Shown piece after piece: positions 16,897 to 26,254 of a stretch of DNA of 64,000 bases. The translations under genes were made by a program, and so were the position numbers. Source of the stretch: Paenibacillus sp. DMB5 (GTDB taxonomy: Bacteria; Bacillota; Bacilli; Paenibacillales; Paenibacillaceae); contig NZ_LRAC01000098.1 in the NCBI RefSeq assembly GCF_001517085.1, positions 62,001 through 126,000 on the forward strand, in the 5' to 3' direction. The notes under the pieces were generated by a model. That model was given only the letters and a program-made list of their open reading frames with translations. It did not search any database and had not been told where the DNA came from. How positions within the stretch are numbered: the first letter of the stretch is position 1; each line of letters opens with the position of its first letter.

Positions 16897-18146
16897 GTGA
16901 AGGATTTGAATTTCGTGCTCATCATCGGAATTATATTTTTAGTGTTAATAGTGGCAGCAGTGGCTTTCGAAAGACTGAAGGCGGAGCGGGCAGAAGCCGG
17001 GCTGTTACCGGGAACTCCGTATAATCTGGTTACTACGTTCAAAGGAGCCGCGGCAACGAGCCGCGCTTTTACCTGGTATACAGAGGATACTGCCGCTTCC
17101 GGGTGGCTGGAGGTTGTAAAGGGGGAGAATGCCTCTTTTGACGGTACTTCAGTAATCAGGGTGCAGGCGGAAGATACTACGATCAAGACAGATGCTGGAA
17201 AAAGAGGTGTGCATAAAGCGGAGGTCAGCGGTCTTGAGCCGGGTACCGTGTACACCTACAAAGCAGGCTCAGGAGAGGAGGGGGAGTGGAGTGCTGAGGC
17301 CAGCTTCACCACTGCGGAAGCGGACACTGACGAGGTAGCCTTTATTAATGTGACCGATTCGCAAGGGATAACGGCAGCGGATTTTGCGGTATGGGGGCGG
17401 ACGCTGAACAAGGCGTTTGAGACCTTCCCGGCGCACAATTTATTGTGCACAATGGGGATTTTACGGAGGAAGCAGAGGATTCTGCGGCGTGGAACAGCTT
17501 TTTCAGCAATGTTGACAGTCTCGTTACCCGTATTCCCCTGATGCCTGTAACCGGCAACCACGATGAGGTGGATGAACAAGCGGCCGAATTCACTTCCCAT
17601 TTCAACGTCCCGGATAACGGTGCCAAAGGATCAATTGCCGGTACGTCGTACTCCTTCGACTATGGGCCAGTGCATGTTACCGTGCTGAATACAGAGAGCA
17701 ATATAAAAAAGCAGACCGAATGGCTGAAGAAGGATCTGGCCGGTACGGACAAAGCCTGGAAAATCGTTGCGATGCACCGTCCGGCTTATGGAGGCAATAC
17801 CTACAAGAAGCTGGACGACTGGGTAGAGCTTTTTGATAAATACGAGGTTGATCTGGTACTGCAGGGACATAATCATGAGTATTCGCGGTCTTATCCGTTG
17901 CTGGGCGGGAAGATTGTAACGGAGAAGCAAAAGACGGCTGGAGCGGCTAGAGGGACTGTTTATGTAGTGACAAATGCTTCCGGCAACAAGTTTAATGAGA
18001 AAAAAGAGGACCAGTTCTACCATGCTGTGCATTTTCAGAACAACAAGGCGATGTTTGCGGGTATTACTATCAGCGGCAAGGTGCTGAGTTACCAGGCCTA
18101 CGATGTGGACGGCAATAAGCTGGATGAATTTACACTGGCACACTAA
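16897..18146 (+). CDS. Purple acid phosphatase-like metallophosphoesterase, frameshifted near 17432
   Basis: A GTG start after CAGGAGGGACCCGG. An N-terminal membrane anchor (residues 6-24) precedes a fibronectin-like domain (about 40-145, with TYTYKAGSGEEGEWS). The catalytic domain has VTDSQG, NGDFTE, GNHDE, AMHRPAYGG and GHNHEYSR, the metal-ligand blocks of the calcineurin-like superfamily. The frame breaks after ETFPA. One added base gives AAQFIVHNGDFTEEAEDSA, joining both halves. The protein acts outside the membrane on phosphoesters. The conserved Asp/His/Asn ligands are all present across the join. Confidence 0.82.
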
Positions 18147-18152
18147 CGGCAA

Positions 18153-18191
18153 AGAGGCGGCTGAACGGGTTCAGCTGCCTCGTTCTTTTTG
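18153..18191 (+). terminator. Rho-independent terminator after the phosphoesterase gene
   Basis: GAGGCGGCTGAAC pairs with GTTCAGCTGCCTC and is followed by TTCTTTTT. Confidence 0.75.
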
Positions 18192-18229
18192 TGTAGCAAG
18201 GCTGGTTCTGTAACATTCGGCGATAATGT

Positions 18230-19009
18230 TCAGAGCCCGGACTGACGCTTTAGGGTAAAGGTTTTTACGATCTGCGGAACTTCGTCATTGACCATGCGTT
18301 TCAACAGGTGGATCTCCCGGCCGTATTTCTTATAATCATAGTCGTCACCGGACTTGTTGAGGAATTCATCGGGCAGCTCCTCCGGCACCGTGTAGGCATA
18401 AATTCTTCCGCCCCGGGCGGCCAGGAAGCTGTATGGGGAATCGTCATATCCTTCGTCATGCCACTGCTTCAGGGTCATTTTGAAGACGAACAGGCTCAGG
18501 ACATCATCATATAATTTCCCCTTGTATTTAAAACGGAAAAATACGCCGTATTCTGCATCCTCCAGCCGGTTGCTCCGCTCAAGCGTAGTATAGATTTTCC
18601 AGGAGCGGGGGAGCTTTAGCGTGAAGCCAAACCGGGGGTCCCGGTAAATGTATGATTTTGCAGATTGTGACCTGTCGGCAGGGCGTTTCAGGCGTTTTCG
18701 GGTACGAAGAAGCGTTTGGGGTGAACGTTTACGGTGTTTTCCAGGGCTCCAGGAGGTACTGGTTGAACGTTTGAGACGTTTTCCGGTGCGATGGGTGGTG
18801 CCGCTTGAGTGCTTAAATGGTTTGCCTGTACGTGAGGACCTGACAATTTTGGGTTTTAACCTTTTTCCTGTTACTCTCGGGCTGCTGTCAGTGCTCTTTT
18901 GACTGAGTGACCTGCTCTTAAAGCTGGTACTGCCTGGTAGATTTTCTGGTTCTGCGGATAACTGCGTTACCATTGTCCTTTTTTGTCTCCAGATCCTGCT
19001 GTTCATCAT
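18230..19009 (-). CDS. Unknown protein with basic 14-residue tandem repeats
   Basis: The N-terminal half contains five imperfect 14-residue units (42 bp each): VTGKRLKPKIVRSS, RTGKPFKHSSGTTH, RTGKRLKRSTSTSW, SPGKHRKRSPQTLL and RTRKRLKRPADRSQ. They form a strongly basic, probably disordered segment. The C-terminal half (YIYRDPRFGFTLKLPRSWK onward, about 130 residues) is a soluble beta-rich domain like exported Firmicute proteins that share the FGFTLKLPxSW motif. No signal peptide is clear. The ATG at 19009 after AGGGATGTG is preferred over 19072. Confidence 0.6.
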   Translation of the reverse strand: MMNSRIWRQKRTMVTQLSAEPENLPGSTSFKSRSLSQKSTDSSPRVTGKRLKPKIVRSSRTGKPFKHSSGTTHRTGKRLKRSTSTSWSPGKHRKRSPQTLLRTRKRLKRPADRSQSAKSYIYRDPRFGFTLKLPRSWKIYTTLERSNRLEDAEYGVFFRFKYKGKLYDDVLSLFVFKMTLKQWHDEGYDDSPYSFLAARGGRIYAYTVPEELPDEFLNKSGDDYDYKKYGREIHLLKRMVNDEVPQIVKTFTLKRQSGL

Positions 19010-19704
19010 GATCACATCCCTGCATATGGTTATCCCGGTTACAGACATAGGCATAATAACCAGGATATTCATGCCTTAGGGGATGTGACTGGACAGCTGC
19101 CCGGTCTGCAGGGAAAATAGTGGCTGAAACACAAGTAAACCCCTATCATTGATTTGCATCAATAATAGAGGCTTACGTTGTTTGCACTATACCCATGTTA
19201 TGCTCAGACTCCTTATCCTACACTCTTTGAACTCAGCCGGGTAGAAATCGTCCGAGGCGGCAGTAAATTTGCCTATCCTGAGCGGTAAATCTTCTCTAAT
19301 TCATCCTCTGCCACGAGTGGACTGCTGTTTAACCTTCGAGCTTTAAGAAGCTCATACCATTTCGTTCGGGGATGGATTGAAAGCTTTAGCGCCAGAATCA
19401 AAGATATAGTCTCAAGCCCAGGGATTACAGCTGCTCAGGATTGCTGCGGATAAAATGTTGCTTCCCGTCAGACGTTCCTTCTAGCGGTGTAAGGTTCCCT
19501 TGAGTTGATGTCTTTAGTATACCCGGGGATGGCTGGGCTGTAAAAAGCGCTAATCCTTAAAAATGGTACTATTTTTCAATTTATCCTCTTGTAAGCGCTA
19601 TTATTTTGCTGTGTTCTTAGTTTTTCATTATTCGCGGCTTGTACCCTGGGTAATACCTAATGGGATCTATAATGTATAATGTAGCAAATAGAGGAGGAGT
19701 ATCA
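19010..19704. other. Long intergenic region with a decayed gene
   Basis: About 690 bases without an intact gene. The minus strand is open between 19434 and 19273 and is protein-like (see next entry). Two AAGCGCT-containing sites, TGTAAAAAGCGCTAA at about 19540 and TGTAAGCGCTATTA at about 19590, resemble weak catabolite-response elements. The plus-strand promoter of the gene at 19705 probably lies at its right end. Confidence 0.4.
19273..19434 (-). pseudogene. Gene remnant without a start codon
   Basis: The minus-strand frame reads IPGLETISLILALKLSIHP and then RTKWYELLKARRLN, followed by a helix-like end (SSPLVAEDELEKIYRSG) and a TAG. The composition is clearly protein-like, but an in-frame TGA lies just upstream and no start codon exists. 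I do not recognise the parent family. Confidence 0.35.
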
Positions 19705-20328
19705 ATGAAGCTGTTTCAGATGAAAACATCGCCGCTGGGCGTGGAGCGGATTGCAGAGTTTCTGGAGAATAACTATATTTGTATCGGGTATCCGGGCACC
19801 GGAAATCTGGAAGCGGCCAGTCCGGAGGAAATGCTGGTCAGGCTGCTGAAGAACGGGGCTTATCAGGGGCAGGAGCTTGAGACGGCAGTTGCCGATCTGA
19901 ATCTGTTCGTGCATGAGATGCAGGACGGGGATTATGTGCTGGTTGCCGACGGGCAGTGGGTGCATCTCGGAGATTTGGGGGATTATTTCTACGACGACAC
20001 TTATGATACAACAGATGATGGACGCTGCCACCGCCGGGGAGTAACCTGGCTGAAGAGCATTCCGCAAAGCGCGCTAACCCCGGAAGCAGCTGAACTGCTG
20101 GCAGAGGAGGCCCAAATCTCCCGGTACCGTGGCAACTTGCCTGCGGCCAGAATAGAGCTGTGGATTGAAGGGACGGGCATGGCTGATTTAGAAGCAGGAG
20201 GAAAACGTGCGCTGGTGGATGAGGTAACGGTTCTCAAAGCAGTGGCTGTCCTGAAAGAAGCTCTGCATTCGGAAGACGCCGACCGGCGTGAACGGGCAGC
20301 CATTGCCATTCTGCAATACGCAAAATAG
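19705..20328 (+). CDS. Unknown protein with an EVE/PUA-like N-terminal domain
   Basis: The ATG at 19705 follows GAGGAGGAGTATCA. The 207-residue protein begins MKLFQMKTSPLGVERIAEFL, then YICIGYPGTGNLE and, further on, MQDGDYVLVADGQWVHLGDL and DYFYDD. This order (IGYPG near the N-terminus, then GDYVLV, then GDLGDYFYD) resembles EVE/PUA-like folds that read modified nucleotides, including the N-terminal domains of some modification-dependent nucleases. No nuclease motif is visible in the remainder. The similarity is my reading of pattern only. Confidence 0.55.
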   Translation: MKLFQMKTSPLGVERIAEFLENNYICIGYPGTGNLEAASPEEMLVRLLKNGAYQGQELETAVADLNLFVHEMQDGDYVLVADGQWVHLGDLGDYFYDDTYDTTDDGRCHRRGVTWLKSIPQSALTPEAAELLAEEAQISRYRGNLPAARIELWIEGTGMADLEAGGKRALVDEVTVLKAVAVLKEALHSEDADRRERAAIAILQYAK

Positions 20329-20415
20329 GCAGATGATCAGAAAAACCTGCTAAGGGGTGTTCGCTATGCGGCCACCTCTTATTTGAACTCTCGACTAGCT
20401 TCCCGGATAGCCCGG

Positions 20416-20868
20416 TTATCGCGCAGGCTTCTTCACAATGTACTGCCAGTGCGGAGGGAGCGGATAGCTTTTTAGGTGTGTGTAATGTACCAGCTTGATC
20501 TCAGGGCCTGCCGAGATTTCAAACACTAACCGGTCTTCTCCTACAGAAATATGGGGCCCTACTACAGGCGTAACGTCTAGTGTTACGGACAACCTGAAGC
20601 CGCGAAACCCGTTTAACCGCTTTGAACCGGTTACATGGACAAAATACGGATAAACAAGCGGCGGCTCTAGCAAGAATTGCCGGTAATAATCCTGCACAGC
20701 AGCATTGATATACGGAGTTAGAAAATTCATAAGCATATCCTGCACTCTGAGTTCGCCGGAATCACTTAGCGGTTTATTGTGAACGGATTCAGCGTATAAC
20801 CGCGTTGGAGATGACAAGCTCAGTGCAGCAGATACAACTATAACTATGAACAGTCTTGATAGACTCAT
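20416..20868 (-). CDS. DUF3888 secreted protein
   Basis: A signal peptide (MSLSRLFIVIVVSAALSLSSPTRLYAES) is followed by a domain with LRVQDMLMNFLTPYINAAVQ, LEPPLVYPYFVHV and FRGFRLSVTLDVTPVVGPH, the pattern of the DUF3888 family of spore-formers. Function unknown; predicted to be secreted. The ATG at 20868 is preferred because AGGTGAGG lies eight bases before it. Confidence 0.7.
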   Translation of the reverse strand: MSLSRLFIVIVVSAALSLSSPTRLYAESVHNKPLSDSGELRVQDMLMNFLTPYINAAVQDYYRQFLLEPPLVYPYFVHVTGSKRLNGFRGFRLSVTLDVTPVVGPHISVGEDRLVFEISAGPEIKLVHYTHLKSYPLPPHWQYIVKKPAR

Positions 20869-20925
20869 AGTGAACACCTCACCTTGGTTTACAGGTAGAG
20901 TGTCCGGTTTGTCATAAGATTACCC

Positions 20926-21665
20926 TCATAACGTCTGTCCGTTATCGACAGTAAACACCTGACCGGTAACGGAATCCTGCGTCAGCTGAAAAAGAACGGC
21001 CCCGGCAATATCGTCTGGCGTAGAAATTCTCTGCAGCGGCAATTTTCCGGCAAGCTGGTGCATCCGTTCCTCGTTGCCTGCCCACCATCTGGTATCGACA
21101 GCGCCTGGAGCAATGCTGTTCACTCTGATGTAAGGTGCAAGCGCGATGGCCAGTGATTTTGTCATCGTGTGGATGGCTGATTTGGTCGCTGCATACGGGA
21201 TAGAAGAGCCAATCCCGGTGATTCCGGCAACACTGCCGAGATTTACGATAGCGCCGGATGTTTGCTTTTTCATATAAGGGACTACTGCCTTTACACAATG
21301 AAACATCCCTTTCACATTGACATTAAAAAGCGAATCCCATACCTCATCAGTCACATCATCCAGGTTGTCCATCGCAATCTGCGCTGTAATACTGGCGTTG
21401 TTTACCAGGCCGTCAATGGTTCCATAAGCCCCGGCAATATAGGCAACCATAGCGTCAACTTCCTTTGCGGACGCCACATCCGCTTTATACGCAAACCTCT
21501 TCCGCCCGTACTTTCAATCTCACGCACCACCTCTAGAGCTTCTTTTTCAGACCGGCTGTAATTTACAGCGACAATGGCCCCTCTGGCAGCCAGCATTAAT
21601 GCCGTTGCTCTTCCCACACCCGTACCGCCGCCGGTAACGAGAATCACTTTATTATTTAACTCCAT
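20926..21665 (-). CDS. SDR-family oxidoreductase, frameshifted near 21491
   Basis: The Rossmann motif TGGGTGVGRA lies near the N-terminus, NNAS in the middle, and the catalytic Ser, Tyr and Lys are present (NLGSVAGITG, then YAATKSA). It ends with the FabG-like VTGQVFTVDNGQTL. It would use NAD(P)H to reduce a carbonyl substrate. The frame breaks after GGRGL. One added G restores AYKADVASAKEVDAM. It is divergent from a LysR regulator 124 bp away, whose likely operator lies between them, so the pair probably forms a regulator-target unit. Confidence 0.82.
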
Positions 21666-21749
21666 AGCTGATCATCCCCGCTTCAGATTTCTTCAGGAAC
21701 ATTATACTTTTACGAGAAGGTAAGGTATAATTCGGAAAAGTGAAACGGG

Positions 21750-21766
21750 TATCATTCTAAATGATA
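21750..21766. promoter_or_regulatory. Probable LysR operator
   Basis: TATCATTCTAAATGATA is a perfect 7-bp inverted repeat with a 3-bp spacer. It lies between the divergent SDR and LysR genes, 23 bp from the LysR start, and fits an autoregulated LysR site. Confidence 0.55.
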
Positions 21767-21789
21767 TCAGGGAAAGGTGCGGTTATTTT

Positions 21790-22632
21790 ATGGAAAGCCA
21801 GGATTTAAGGATTTTTAAAGCTGTTGCGGAGCTGCAGTCTATTTCCAAAGCGGCTGACAGATTAGATTACGTCCAGTCGAACATCAGCCAGCGGATAAAA
21901 AATCTGGAGGATGAGCTCGGTGTCCCTTTATTCAGCCGCAATAACCGTGGGGTGACCCTGACAGAGGAGGGAAGCAGATTACTGGACTATACCGATCAAA
22001 TTTTAGGCTTAATGGAGGAGGCCAGATCGTCAGTCAATCCGGAAAAATGGAAAACTACACTGGCTATAGGTGCGCCGCAGACGCTCTCTGCTGTCCGTAT
22101 TCCCCGGTTATTGTCTTCCTTTTTACAGGATAACAGGATCGATATCAGGATGAAAACGGATCGTGCGGAGCGGTTACAGGAAATGCTCCAATACGGGGAG
22201 GTAGAGGGGATTTTTGTAAATGGTACATTCAATAACGTACTCTTTACGCCGGTATATACTTATGATGAAAGAGTGGTAGTCATTTCCCCAAAACCTGGTG
22301 AGCACAGTAATGAGCTTCCCGGGGATCATTTGATCATTAACAGTGATCAGAACTGCGTGTACAGAAGGAAGTTATTGGATGTTTATATGGAAAAAAAGGA
22401 ATCCAATAGGACGGTTATGGAATTTGACTCCCTTGAAGCTATTCTGCAGGCGGTTAATGACGGACTGGGGATCAGCGTTATTCCGGCAGACGTTGCCTAC
22501 AGCCGTAAAGAGCTTCAGTCCGTTCTAATGGAGGAGCTTACTGATCCGGTCAGGGTCAGCTTTATAGTAAAGCAGGGCAGAAAACAATCCCGGCCGCTAA
22601 AGCAGTTCATCCGTTTTTTAGAGGGAATCTAA
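21790..22632 (+). CDS. LysR-family transcriptional regulator
   Basis: The N-terminal winged helix-turn-helix reads LRIFKAVAELQSISKAADRL and SNISQRIKNLEDELGVPLFSR. It is followed by the usual two-lobed effector domain (residues about 90-280). The length of 280 is slightly short for the family but complete. It is divergent from the SDR gene, which it likely controls. The inducer is unknown. Confidence 0.85.
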   Translation: MESQDLRIFKAVAELQSISKAADRLDYVQSNISQRIKNLEDELGVPLFSRNNRGVTLTEEGSRLLDYTDQILGLMEEARSSVNPEKWKTTLAIGAPQTLSAVRIPRLLSSFLQDNRIDIRMKTDRAERLQEMLQYGEVEGIFVNGTFNNVLFTPVYTYDERVVVISPKPGEHSNELPGDHLIINSDQNCVYRRKLLDVYMEKKESNRTVMEFDSLEAILQAVNDGLGISVIPADVAYSRKELQSVLMEELTDPVRVSFIVKQGRKQSRPLKQFIRFLEGI

Positions 22633-22638
22633 ACAGGA

Positions 22639-22676
22639 AAAAAAGCCTTCCGCGTCATGACGGAGGGCTTTTTGGC
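22639..22676. terminator. Terminator between convergent genes
   Basis: AAAAAGCCTTCCG and CGGAGGGCTTTTT arms around a short loop. T-runs on both strands allow use by the LysR gene and by the convergent nitroreductase gene. Confidence 0.75.
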
Positions 22677-22707
22677 ATATCCTACAATTCATATAAAAGG
22701 AACAGAA

Positions 22708-23325
22708 TCAGATGAATTCCACAAATTCATTAACTGGCTTGCGGTAGCCGCGCGGTCTGATTTTGTGCTTGTTGTCCTTGCCGATTGTTATCATCAGGAC
22801 GGGAACAAGATTGTCCGGCACATTAAGTGTTGCATTAACCGCCTCCGGTACAAATCCGATCATCGGGCATGTATCCCAGCCTCTATCCTTGGCGATCAGC
22901 ATGAACTGCATAGCGGACAGGGAGGCATTGCGGATCGCTTCATCGCGCTGGAAGGCTTCGTTGCCTTCATAAGCATTGTTGATAGACTGGATGGTGGTGT
23001 CATACTCCTCCTGGCTCATTGCGCCAAGCAGCTTCAGACCGCTGTAGATCTCCGGCGCCTGCAGGTAGGCATTTTTGTCCCCGTAGACGAGGATGACCGC
23101 TGAAGCGGTATGTACCTTGTACTGATTATAAGCATCCTTGCGGAGCTGCTCCTTGACGGCCGGATCGGTCACCACCTTGTAATGGGCGTGCTGAAGGTTG
23201 TTGCTGGAAGGGGCCAGGCGGGCAAGGGAGAACATTTCCTCCAGCTCGGATTTGCTAATCGTAACACCTTCAACAAAATTCATGGCGGATCTGCGGGCTT
23301 GAACCAAATCTGAAAAAGTACTCAT
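22708..23325 (-). CDS. Nitroreductase-family flavoprotein
   Basis: A 205-residue protein with the family N-terminus VQARRSAMNF, the FMN-contacting SLARLAPSSNNLQHAH and the C-terminal DTCPMIGF and IRPRGYRKP. It binds FMN and reduces nitro, quinone or similar compounds with NAD(P)H. It is close in length to Bacillus YodC/YdgI-type enzymes. It stands alone with its own upstream region. Confidence 0.85.
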   Translation of the reverse strand: MSTFSDLVQARRSAMNFVEGVTISKSELEEMFSLARLAPSSNNLQHAHYKVVTDPAVKEQLRKDAYNQYKVHTASAVILVYGDKNAYLQAPEIYSGLKLLGAMSQEEYDTTIQSINNAYEGNEAFQRDEAIRNASLSAMQFMLIAKDRGWDTCPMIGFVPEAVNATLNVPDNLVPVLMITIGKDNKHKIRPRGYRKPVNEFVEFI

Positions 23326-23647
23326 TGTTATGCCTCCGTTAGCTTATGTATTGGTTAATAAAAATCAATAGCTGATGTTTTATAATAAACTTACATTTAG
23401 TTACTTGCTAAAGATAGCATGGCGTGTGTGGATCGTCAATGCTTTTAAGCGTGAATTCATAAATATTTTTATAAAAAGAAGAAAATTCGAGAAAATGACA
23501 TTATAGAAGTGATTATTATCACAAAATAAGGCTATATGGGTAAAAACTTTGTGACATATTTAACAAGAACGGTGGTATAATAGGCACACTGACTTTGTGA
23601 GTTAGATTAGAAAAACGCAGTTATGTCAATGTGAAGGAGAGACTAAA
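23326..23647. other. Divergent promoter region of the nitroreductase and DUF1641/NDH-2 genes
   Basis: About 320 AT-rich bases. It contains a TATAAT at 23576-23581 for the rightward operon and a Rex-like palindrome upstream of it. A further TTATCACAAAATAAG block lies at about 23515. Confidence 0.5.
23549..23566 (+). promoter_or_regulatory. Rex-like redox operator
   Basis: TTGTGACATATTTAACAA matches the Rex consensus TTGTGA-N6-TCACAA except one position in the right half. It lies ten bases before the -10 box TATAAT. In Bacillus subtilis Rex represses the homologous yjlC-ndh operon, which supports the reading. Confidence 0.55.
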
Positions 23648-24091
23648 ATGTCAGAAACGATTACGCAAACAGTGCCTGAACAGGAGCAAGCGGCAGCCGC
23701 AGCAAAGAACCCTAAGGAGGATCTGCTGGAGCAGCTGCTGAAGCCGGAGGTTCAGGAATCGCTGACGCTGCTGGTGCAGGAGCTGCCTAAGCTTACCCAA
23801 ATGGTCGGAGTATTATCGAAATCCTTTGATTTTGTACAGGCGGTTGCAACGGATGAGGTGCTCAAGAATGATACAGTTGGTGCTATTAAAGAAATCGCCG
23901 AGCCGGTAGTAGGGTCGGTTAAAAACATGGCAGCTACTGTTATTGAAGCAAAAGACCGGGCCGAGGCAAGTACGGAAAACATCAGCCTGTTCGGCATGAT
24001 GAAAATGATCAAGGACCCACAGGTGCAGAAGATGCTCCGTTTCATGAACGCTTATCTTCAAGTCAGCGGCGAACGCAGCACACAGAAATAG
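23648..24091 (+). CDS. yjlC: DUF1641 protein (YjlC-like)
   Basis: A 147-residue acidic helical protein with the DUF1641 core LLEQLLKPEVQESLTLLVQE, followed by ISLFGMMKMIKDPQVQKMLR. The ATG follows GAAGGAGAG. In Bacillus subtilis the homologous yjlC precedes ndh; here too it precedes the NDH-2 gene, by 45 bp. It probably assists or regulates the dehydrogenase, though its mechanism is not known. Confidence 0.8.
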   Translation: MSETITQTVPEQEQAAAAAKNPKEDLLEQLLKPEVQESLTLLVQELPKLTQMVGVLSKSFDFVQAVATDEVLKNDTVGAIKEIAEPVVGSVKNMAATVIEAKDRAEASTENISLFGMMKMIKDPQVQKMLRFMNAYLQVSGERSTQK

Positions 24092-24136
24092 CCTGAATAC
24101 TTAAATAATTACACATGTATGGACGGAGGAAATAGA

Positions 24137-25314
24137 ATGTCAAAACATATCGTTATTCTGGGTGCAGGGTACGGCGGCTTGCTGAGCGCGCTGACTGTGC
24201 GTAAATATATGAGCAAAGCAGAAGCAAAAGTTACCGTGGTCAATCAATATCCGACCCATCAGATCATTACGGAGCTTCACCGCCTGGCTGCCGGCAGCAT
24301 CTCGGAGAAGGCCATTGCCATGCCGCTCGTTAAGCTGTTTGCCGGCAAGGATATTGATCTCAAAATCGCCAAGGTAAAATCGTTCTCTGTGGACAACAAG
24401 CAGATCAGCCTGTCAGACGGCTCAACCCTTTCTTATGATGCGCTTGTTGTCGGACTTGGCAGCATAACCGCTTATTTCGGAATTCCGGGTCTGGAGCAGT
24501 ACAGCATGGTCCTGAAATCGGCAGAGGATGCCAAAAACATTCATGCCCACATTGAAAATAAAATTGCTGAATATGCGAAAAGCAAAAATCCGGCGGATGC
24601 AACCATTCTGATCGGCGGCGGCGGCCTTACGGGTGTCGAGCTGGTTGGTGAAATTGCCGATGTACTGCCTAAGCTGACCAGAAAGTACGGGGTTGATCCT
24701 AAGGAAATCAAGCTTTTGCTCGTTGAAGCCGGTCCTAAGATTCTGCCGGTACTGCCGGATCACCTGATCGAGCGTGCGACAACCAGCCTTGAAGCACGCG
24801 GAGTACAGTTCCTGACAGGCCTTCCTGTAACCAACGTTGAAGGCAACACCATTGACCTCAAGGACGGACAAAAGATCGTTGCCAATACCTTCGTCTGGAC
24901 CGGAGGCGTGCAGGGTAATCCGCTGGTCGGCGAATCCGGACTTGAGGCAACCGCGGCCGGGCGACCGTCAATGATTATCTGCAGTCCACCTCACACAAGG
25001 ATGTATTCGTCGCCGGAGACAGCGCCGTTTACTTCGCGGCTGACGGCCGTCCATATCCGCCGACTGCCCAGATCGCATGGCAGATGGGTGAGCTGATTGG
25101 TTATAATCTGTATGCAGCTCTGAACAACAAGTCGCTGGAAACCTTCAGCCCGATTAACTCGGGGACACTTGCCAGCCTTGGCCGTAAAGACGGAGTAGCT
25201 ATTATCGGAGGCAGCTCGACTCCGCTCAAAGGCCTGCCTGCAACCATGATGAAGGAAGCCAGCAACATCCGTTACCTGACTCACATTAAAGGCCTGTTCA
25301 GTCTGGCATATTAA
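24137..25314 (+). CDS. ndh: Type II NADH dehydrogenase, frameshifted near 24960
   Basis: The FAD-binding motif VILGAGYGGLLSAL is N-terminal and the NADH-binding ILIGGGGLTGVELVGEIAD is central. The FAD-contacting AGDSAVYFAADGRPYPPTAQ appears once the frame is corrected. It passes electrons from NADH to menaquinone on the inner membrane face without pumping. After LEATAAG one missing G (GGG for GGGG) shifts the frame; repair gives ATVNDYLQ and joins the C-terminus YLTHIKGLFSLAY. The ATG at 24137 follows GGACGGAGGAAATAG. It is co-transcribed with the DUF1641 gene. Confidence 0.85.
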
Positions 25315-25352
25315 TTCTTTGCCGTGCTGTAATCCTTAAGGCATCTATACAG

Positions 25353-25431
25353 CCCCCTCAATCATCCTGCCCCCTCAATCATCCTGAAAAATGCATGCCT
25401 GTACATGCGCAGGAGGATAAGAGGGGGTTTG
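25353..25431 (+). terminator. Terminator with a duplicated left arm
   Basis: CCCCCTCAATCATCCTG occurs twice in direct tandem (25353-25369 and 25370-25386). The right arm CAGGAGGATAAGAGGGGG at 25410-25427 can pair with either copy and is followed by TTTGTG. Confidence 0.65.
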
Positions 25432-25553
25432 TGTTTTAGTTAGCTTGTTATTGTATTTCCGGGTTATGGAAAATATCCGCTGTACTATTCTGCTCCCTTT
25501 GCTATAATAGCCTTGTTTATATCAATCTAATTCCGTATAGGAGGATTTGAGAT

Positions 25554-26183
25554 ATGGGGTTCAAAGACAATGATGTGATTATATTTATCGGCGACAGCAT
25601 TACGGACTGTGGACGGGATTACAATGATGCCGGGTCGCTTGGAAACGGTTACGCGTTGATGGCAGCCGCCCGGCTTGGACTGCAGTATCCGGAGAAGAAG
25701 CTGACGGTATATAACCGCGGGATTAACGGCAACCGGGTGACTGACCTGCAGCGCCGCTGGGACAAGGATTGCCTGGAGCTGAAGCCGGATTGGGTATCGG
25801 TCTATATCGGAATAAATGATACATGGCGCTGGTATGATTCAGGCTTTGAGACAACGGCGGCGGAATTTGAAGCCGCTTACCGGGATCTGATTGAACGGAC
25901 CAAGGCGGCGACGGATGCCCGGCTGGTGCTGATTGAGCCGTTCGTCCTTCCCGTGCCGGAGGACCGGAAGGGCTGGCGCACGGATCTGGACCCGAAAATT
26001 CATGTAGTGCGATCGCTGGCAAGGGAATACGGTGCAGTGCTTGTCCCGCTGGACGGCTTGTTCGCGGCCGCCTCAGTCAAGGCGGAGCCTGCATTCTGGG
26101 CAGGTGATGGCGTTCATCCTTCTCCAGCCGGCCACGCTCTGATCGCCGAGGCCTGGCTGAAAGCGGTTGGAGCAATCCAATAG
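25554..26183 (+). CDS. SGNH/GDSL-family hydrolase
   Basis: Block I IFIGDSITD has the catalytic Ser. Block II RGINGNRV has the oxyanion Gly. Block III is YIGINDTW and block V DGVHPSPAGH holds the catalytic Asp and His. At 209 residues without a signal peptide, it is a cytosolic esterase such as a carbohydrate acetyl-esterase. The start follows AGGAGGATTTGAGAT, and a TATAAT lies at about 25503. Monocistronic. Confidence 0.85.
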   Translation: MGFKDNDVIIFIGDSITDCGRDYNDAGSLGNGYALMAAARLGLQYPEKKLTVYNRGINGNRVTDLQRRWDKDCLELKPDWVSVYIGINDTWRWYDSGFETTAAEFEAAYRDLIERTKAATDARLVLIEPFVLPVPEDRKGWRTDLDPKIHVVRSLAREYGAVLVPLDGLFAAASVKAEPAFWAGDGVHPSPAGHALIAEAWLKAVGAIQ

Positions 26184-26205
26184 CCTCATACAGCTTCGAA
26201 TGACA

Positions 26206-26254
26206 CAAGACTGATCCGTTAGAGGTAATGCTGCGGACCGGTCTTTTTTTGACT
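26206..26254 (+). terminator. Rho-independent terminator
   Basis: AAGACTGATCCG pairs imperfectly with CGGACCGGTCTT across an AT-rich loop and is followed by TTTTTTT. Confidence 0.65.
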
